Assembly: GCA_036250195.1 (NCBI GenBank)
Contig: JAVHZZ010000008.1
Location: forward strand, 14,658,434-14,722,433
Direction: 5' to 3'
DNA: 64,000 bases
DNA from: Mixophyes australis
Lineage: Eukaryota > Chordata > Amphibia > Anura > Limnodynastidae
Part shown: positions 56,776 through 64,000 of the stretch, one piece after another
How positions within the stretch are numbered: position 1 is the stretch's first letter
Layout: every line of letters starts with the position of its first letter
Program-made: the position numbers and the translations under genes
Notes under the pieces: model-generated
The model's input: only the letters and a program-made list of their open reading frames with translations
Told to the model about the DNA's origin: nothing
The model's database searches: none

Positions 56776-59700
56776 AGATTTCAATTTAGCAATTCTATAT
56801 GCTTTTAAAAAAAAAAAAAAGCAAGCTATGAGGGGGGGGTCAAAAAAAAACAAAGAAAATAAACAATAACAACTGACGTGTTTGGTTGTATGATGGGGAT
56901 TAAACGCACACAATGATGATGGAACTTTATACCTGGTCTTTACCAGACATCTGCTCTCACAAGTCTTTCTAATGGTCACAATTTACAGCACAAAGTAGAA
57001 GCTTCAGAAATACATTTAGTGTAAGAGCGCCATCTAGTGTTCTTTAGTTAGCAAACAACTATGGGGGGAAAAAAATCAGAAACGGACATTTGAAGATATA
57101 GGGACTCATTTAGAATTGGACACATATTTGTGGTCTGAAGACATTCATAAACAGACTGCCACAAAATTGTAGTCCTTCGGGTGTATCCGAGTTACAGATT
57201 ACCATGTTGTCGGGGTTGTTTTCCCTCTTAAGAAACTACCAATCAGGTGATGACACGCGCCAGGTTCTAGACGACTATTTCATTCACTTATTCCAGCACA
57301 AATTTCCATTCGTGACCGTGACCCTTTAATAACCCCTCAGATGGCGTGCATTGTGTAGTTTTCTTTGTCCATTATACCCAACTATAGCCTAGAAATGCGG
57401 TTGGACAGGGTTTGCTATAAATGCAAAAGTTGTGTTACCCGATTCATACACAATATAACATAATGAAGTGTCATATACACAACAGCACTATTAATAAATG
57501 AGAAATTCCTTATAAAATGTAAATAAATACAACCACCCCCATATCTGCCATTTATAGATTTATGAATACAATGACAATCTTCCTTCCTGCAGTAGTCCAA
57601 ATGAAAATAACAAAATAATGAGTCTGAGTAAACGGGCGCATGTTTATAGGATTTATCCGCAACGTTAAAAAAAAAAATAACAGACTACCAGGTGTCAGGG
57701 TCAATATGCAAACAGCCAATCAAAGGCCAGACATGTGTCGCCAATCATCGGCACAGATCTGTAGACCAGAATCAAGCACCCACAGGTCTAAATAGGCCGC
57801 ATGCTACACTTACACCTGGAAAGACAGGCAAGTTGGGTACATGAAAGGGGGCCGCAAGTCTAACATACAGAAGTATTCCTGTAGACACGCACAGTACGGA
57901 AAAGAAGATTTTTGTTACACCTGTGAGCTAGAAGAATGTCTTGTACGGTTATAATGGGCATGCTTTACATGAGGGATTTGGGGCTGGTTAAAATAGCATC
58001 TTGCGGTTTACAAAAAAAACGAGATTTGTAAAATAAACAAAAACCCATCAAACTGCTTTAACATTAAAAGGGGGGGGGGGGGGGGGGCATTCAATTGCTG
58101 GGAATGTGGCGCACGAACATCGCTGACAATTACAGTAGAAATCTCCATTGCAGAGTGTCTCTGGAACGTCTGTGAGCCACTTAGCGGCTAATTGCATTCC
58201 CCCCAAAAAGAAGTAAAATGTATTAAAAGCAGATTGCAATGAGCACAAACACAGAAGGTATAAAGATGCAATAGTCCTACAGCAGAGATTCTTAATCTGG
58301 CATTGCCACAATTTTAATAATCTTGATATTGCCAATTGTGTGGCTTGTTTGGTGGTCCAACTATTTAAGACAGGCAGGTGTATATTAATTGTGACCCCAT
58401 TGTTCAGCCTGACAAGCACACATTCCAATCTATCCCTTTGGGCCACCCACACGAGAGGCCGAATAGGACATAGGTCTGGATGTTCAGTGAGCATACCTGT
58501 GTCTGGTAAGAGTCAGGACCCAACATGTGCAGGCAGACAAGACACGTAAGATAAGTCTCCTATGGCATCTTTGCAAATCTATGACCAACTAATAATCAGG
58601 TTTTAATGTTATTTTGTACAATCCACTAGTTATCTTTTTATTCTTCTTAAACAGTAATACAATTGTTTTAGACATTAAATTAAAATCGTGCAATTAATGA
58701 AAAACTAAACTGGTGCTTTGGAAAGCAGATTCACAGATATAATTTGGAATAATTAAGAATCTCTAGACCTAGCCTAATTGATATACTGAAACAGTTGCTC
58801 AATTAAAAGACATGCAAACTTTGAAACAAGGGGCTTCCATTTGATCTACTAACCCCAATCATACATATATGCTAATAGTGTGCTCCAGTGTATTACTTTC
58901 CGATTGTCTGCAGCCTTCTTAAATTTACTATGTATCAATATGAACGACTGTTACACGATGTGCACCAAATACCACCATGTCATGTTCATGCGCAGCCGGC
59001 TTAAGTGCTTGGACCTGTCAATCAAGACCCAGTGCCTGCCATAGGAGGGGACCGCCAATCAGAGGCACATCTCCCCAACTAAAGCACCACATTGAACTGG
59101 CAAATATGTACGTTTGGGGCGAATAGACTGAAGTTATTCATGTCAATCCAGCGCAGGTACAATAGGCACAAAGACACATGGATCGCATTCCTATGTACAA
59201 GCCTTTAAACAAAATAGCTCATCACAATGACAAAGGAGATTTTGTTATCCCAGAAGAAACTGCCCCCTAGAGAGTGCACCCAGTGTGACAACTGTCCATC
59301 CAGAGAGCTGTACTAATAAGGAACAGTGAGAGCAGCACTGGAAAGACAATTGGGCATAAGTAAAATGGTTTAGTATAAGAGAGCAGAGCGTCATCTCTCC
59401 AGCACAGCATCTTCACCCAGCTGCTCTACACTTCACATGGGGAGAGCCATCACCACGGCTGGCATGCAGGGGAGGGAGAGCATCCTGGCTACTCTCCCAA
59501 CGGGGCCTCTCCAAGGTGACAATTGGGAGATTTTAAGTTTTTTTTATTTATTTTTTTAAATCCGTAATCCTCTAGTGTGTATTACATACCTAAACCATTT
59601 GTCCCTCTGGAGACAGGTCCTCTTTAGAGTGTTGTCACATGGACACAGAATCCCATCACTCTGGTCATAACACTGAAGTGAGGGAAGAATATTCTTATCA

Positions 59701-60093
59701 CAAGCAATTTAGTGCAGCAGCTTCAGAGCTTAATGGCTTCCGTCTGACAGGACGGGAGCGTTCGCCGTCCACTTCAATGTGTCACCGAAGGAGCAGTCCT
59801 GTACTATGGCTGCTAATGCTTTCCAGCTACAAAGCTAATAGCGCCCCTGTGTCACCTGCTTTAAACTATGGCCATGAACTGTCCCAGAAGGATGTGAATA
59901 GTAGCCGATATAGTAACTACTATTATATACACGTTACACTTACTTTATTAGTGTAGTAATTAACCTTTTGTCCCTCTTTAGGGTGTTGTCACATGGACAC
60001 TATGAGCGCCAACTGTAGTTATTCCAGTATTCCCAGCAGCATAGTTACACTGGTCAATTTGGTTTAGACATTAAGGCACAAAACACACATCTG

Positions 60094-60269
60094 GGGGTAA
60101 ATGTATCAAGCTGAGAGTTTTCCGACGGGTTTGAAAAGTGGAGATGTTGCCTATAGCAACAAATCAGATTCTAGCTGTCATTTTGTAGAATGTACTAAAT
60201 AAACGATAACTAGAATCCGATTGGTTTTTCAAACCCACAGGACAACTCTCATCTTGATACATTTACCCC
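60094..60269. mobile_element. foldback MITE, copy 10
   Basis: Starts ggggtaaatgtatcaagc and ends with its complement. CTG lies on both sides (60091-60093 and 60270-60272). The left arm retains the X-box core but has a CCAAT change; the right arm lost its core. Confidence 0.86.
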
Positions 60270-63200
60270 CTGGTCATTAGGAGGTAAAGTTCACCTACCC
60301 ACAGTAGGTACACATCTACCTGCAAAAAATGGGTCTCCCCCTTCTGGTAGTGATGAGAATAACCTGAAATGTGCTGTGTCTTCTGGCTAAATTTGGTCGG
60401 TAAATAAACTTTTGATCCCTTCGTCAGCGACATCTTTATCCGGCCCTTGACCAGGCCCTGGTTGTAGCATATGGCTGGGGACACCCAGGAACTAAACTAA
60501 TCAGCTTCTCTGCAGCACAAAGAGTTAAAGAATCATTTCATTCAAAACTCAATATCAGACGTCATACTACATCCCAAAGTTTACTTATCTGGTGTTTACC
60601 AGGCTACAGGGTTCCCCAATATCTTGCATGGGCCCCGAAACCACCCTGCTGGTCTTATACTCACAGCGGTGTCAGTGGACAATACAATGTAGAAGAGAGG
60701 AGAGTGCTGGTCTGCAGAGCGAGCCAGAAAGCGCACCAGAGAAAGACAGAGCCGCCAGTACCCACATAAGTGAACATTTATACTCCTAACTGATCACAGC
60801 TAGATTTCTACTATGTTGAAACAATACGGCAACTAACAGTAGTGGTGGATGTCTGTCGAAATCTATTGTGGCTGGTGGAAGTTTGAAGCAGAAACTTAAG
60901 ATTGCTTCCTTGTCAACTGCATTGATACACGACAGCTGAACTTTCCAACTCCCAAGTAAATAGGTTACAAACGTCTTTAATACATGCTAACACTTACATG
61001 ATAAGGCTGAAGAACAGTTAATAGTCAAAATAGTTCTCTTTTAATTAAAAAAATAATGTGATATCATGAAATATTGGGAGGTGAGACACATGCAACACAG
61101 ATGTGAGGGTAATGGAAGACAATACAAGTTCTAGGCATAATAATAGTTAGTATTTGTGGAATGTTATCTAGAAGTCTGATACAATGTTCTTTTCTTGGCT
61201 GCGATTCACCTCAATAGTCTCTGCTCCCGGAACATACAGACATGTGCTGTTCTCTCTACATGAGAACCATTACTCAACAATAACTGTACCGTTCTCTTTA
61301 TAACAAGACATTGATCTGACAGCACTAAGGCATCTGTACAGCTCTGCAAAACTTCAAAGTACTCTAGGAACGATTGTACAGAAAAATCCATTTGCTCGGC
61401 TTGCAATCAATATATTCCTTTCTAAAAATGTGGCTTTTCTCTATTCCACCCCATGTGCGAGAGGATTTCTACCAATCAATATAATTATTCACAGTAAAAC
61501 CTGATCCCAGGCTTTACACCAGTAAATAGGTTTTTCTGGTTAACATGGCAAAAGCGCTGCATAAAATAATGTACAAAACTAGAATGCTATAGAGAAAATG
61601 GACTCGGCTGGTGAGATGGATTTATCTCACATTGCTTTTCTATCTATATACGCTTAGAGATATGGGAAGATGGGTTTTTCCCAGCACAGAAAATCTCATT
61701 TTTCAACTGATGTGCTGTTTCCAACACAAATACGAACTGATATGCACTTTATTTCATCCAAGCTGTAATATTTACTTCTAAAAATGTTACAAACTAAACC
61801 ACTCTGTAATGTAGCATGAAAAAAAAAAAAAGAGAAAAACAACTTTCATTTTACCTTTGAGTTAAATTGATTTATCAATAGAAAATCTTTCAAAGAGCAT
61901 CTATTCTCAAATTATGTACTGTTGTTTGCAACTGGCAGCATCTGAACGGATTGCCCCTGAGTTACAGTGGAAATAGTCTAGCCCCGGTCAGGCAGGTATG
62001 AATGGGTGCGACCACACTGCGCCTCACTGCCTGATATTGCTGGTGTTACTGCAGGAACAAGGACTTGGACCACTAACCGGCATGTAGTCAGCGGTATGAC
62101 CGGCCCATCACCGGCGACCAGAGCACACAAATGCCAACAATCACAGTTCCACCATACAGAAATAATCTGCATAAGTGGATACCACAGCTGAACAGACTGG
62201 ATGTTCTTATGACAAACCACTTTCTGCTGCATTCTTCGTACCCCAATTTATGATTGGCAAATTTGCCCATAAGAAATGTACCCATGACACATAGAATAAG
62301 TTGACAAAGCCTTAATGGGCTGAGAAAGGAGTTGGGCTGGTGGGAGAGTTATATTTTGTTATTTTATTTATATTTCTAAACTTTCTTTTATTTTTTATAC
62401 AATTGATCAATATCCCAGCTGCCCCTTAGCAATGTTAGACCATTGGCACGGCAGTCAGTGTACAAACACTAATTGCAATAGTCTAGAAGACACCTGAATT
62501 AGGACTTTCCTACTTTAACATGACCAACCGCTTAAGGAGACCTGGTTTCAGCATTGCAACCATGACTGAGGTTTCCCACGGGAATTGGGAAATAAAGTGT
62601 TGAGATTGAGCGGCTGGGAACTAAATCAAATTGTCCCCAGACCATGTAGGAACCAAGAAGCAGTCAATGGACACCTGATTCCCGCAGTAGCATTGTAAAA
62701 TGTACTGAATAGCTGCAATTTGGGGTGGAAGTGTATTACTTTCAGGTAGAACACCGCGGATTCAGACAGAACACAGACAGGCTGTTAGCGGGCAGGAAGC
62801 AGTTCAACAATTAAGGTCTGTGATCTTTGTGTGTTTCACACCACAATCTTCCTGCACCAGTTTGATAGAAGCCTTGTATCACTATTCTGTACGATTGTTA
62901 ACGTTTGGTTTTGACACATTAGATAAGTCCCTCCCACTACAAATATGTCTACACCCTGAAAACACTGGAAATAGCGGAGCAGCTGATAACGCAGACAATA
63001 TAAAGCATTATGCTGGGTTCTACAAATTACTAGAATAACTCTGGTTTCTTGAACTAGGAATTCTGATGGATAATGCCTGAAACACACTGTTGCTACTATT
63101 TGACAGATTAGAATAAAAAAAGAAAGAAGTGTCAATCCTTAAACTATCTGTCAAATGGCAGCTACAGTCGTTTCGGAGTTGGAAGCAGGCATTTTTTTTT

Positions 63201-64000
63201 TCAGAGAGAAATCCAATTTCACTTATCAGGAGGTATTCACACAACATGTAGTAACCCGAATACTTTTATTGATACAAAATTGTTTTTGAGGGAAATTTTC
63301 ATTAGTTTTAAGCCAACCAATGGACACTTATTTCATCTGCATAACCCCACATAATGAATACAACAGATGCTTGGACCCTGGCCAAACATACCTAATTAAA
63401 CAGTAAGGTGAAGGCCACTTTAACACTTTCTGGTTTGTGTAAATGCTTGACCAAATTCTGAACTTGATTTTGCTGAAAATTCTTTAATCCAACATCTCTG
63501 CTGATCCAGAAAACACTTGATGTGTCTATTAAAAAGTAGTTACAGACGACACAGTGTTCTCTAGATAACCAAGAGTTGGTAATTATAGTGTAACTGTATT
63601 CTATGTTTCATGGCCTTCAAAACCAAGTAATGCATTAGGTATCTCAGGTGGATTAGCTAAATCCCAATATTTGTATTATTATAGATCTGCAGTATGTTGC
63701 TCTTGCCTGCGTACTTGGGAGAAATGTACAAGTACGCTTTGTCGTGACATATAAAAGCAGAAGCACACCTTGACGGTCAGTAATGTATGGACAGCAGGAC
63801 TGTTTGTTCTCTATCACGTAAGCAAAATACCTTGCATATTTAAGCGAGCCCTTGTGCGTTTGTGAACGTGGTTTGACCTTTGGAAACAAAACACATAATA
63901 CACTAAACATCTGAAACGGAAATAAAACCCTAAATTGCTAAGTGACATCTACACAAGTAAACAGGAAACAAACCTTCAGCTCTTAGCCACTGACAAAGAA

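Larger units (their letters stand above)
54855..64000 (-). other. ZZZ3: large ZZZ3 intron (no exon found)
   Basis: 9 kb without recognisable coding sequence. I looked on the minus strand for the expected preceding segment of ZZZ3 and did not find it. Repeats inside are listed separately. Confidence 0.6.

Noticed and set aside
61206..61406. Minus-strand frame with SFLEYFEVLQSC as a candidate upstream ZZZ3 exon
   Set aside because: The sequence does not resemble the expected ZZZ3 segment, although a donor-like gtaatg occurs inside it.

Overview
The window looks like nuclear DNA from a vertebrate, most likely a frog or another amphibian. Two facts support this. It holds the 3' halves of two genes arranged tail to tail, adenylate kinase 5 (AK5, plus strand) and ZZZ3 (minus strand), which are also neighbours on human chromosome 1p31. 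The rest is large introns packed with hAT-type and Harbinger-type MITEs, L2/CR1-like LINEs and V-SINE-type SINEs. The species cannot be read from the sequence. No bacterial, viral or CRISPR feature was seen.

Layout. 1-990 is a 51-bp tandem repeat. AK5 occupies 8102-40932 as six exons (43, 36, 164, 117, 192 and 69 nt). They join in frame into 206 residues plus a stop and encode the second kinase domain; earlier exons lie to the left of the window. The AK5 intron 10673-27759 contains a 32-bp minisatellite with higher-order structure (16837-20010). It also contains an intronless ubiquitin-like/AN1 zinc-finger gene related to ZFAND4 (24126-24944), followed by a decayed partial tandem copy (24963-25378). 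ZZZ3 runs leftward from 54854 to 45283 in ten exons (1207 nt) that join without a phase conflict into 401 residues. In order they encode a conserved basic/helical region, the SANT/Myb domain, an acidic linker and the C-terminal ZZ zinc finger. Its 5' exons lie beyond 64000. From 54855 to the right edge I see only intron with repeats.

Transposons make up much of the non-coding sequence. Four hAT-like insertions keep exact 8-bp target duplications and a fifth keeps a 7-of-8 match. One of them (28978-29608) still carries the C-terminal part of a hAT transposase. A group with GGGG-starting ends and 3-bp duplications resembles PIF/Harbinger MITEs. The commonest repeat is a foldback MITE of about 160-176 bp, found ten times. 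Its arms contain an RFX X-box-like palindrome fused to a CCAAT box, so this family spreads paired RFX/NF-Y-like sites through both genes. A CR1-like LINE sits inside a MITE and is itself split by a SINE. That SINE shares its 3' tail with an L2-like LINE fragment (39254-40504), the pattern expected of a SINE that borrows LINE machinery.

The most notable observations are three. AK5's second kinase domain lacks several residues of the AMP site while its frame and P-loop remain intact. The intronic ZFAND4-like gene and its partial copy have each lost a different zinc ligand. The foldback MITE disperses RFX/NF-Y-like motifs.
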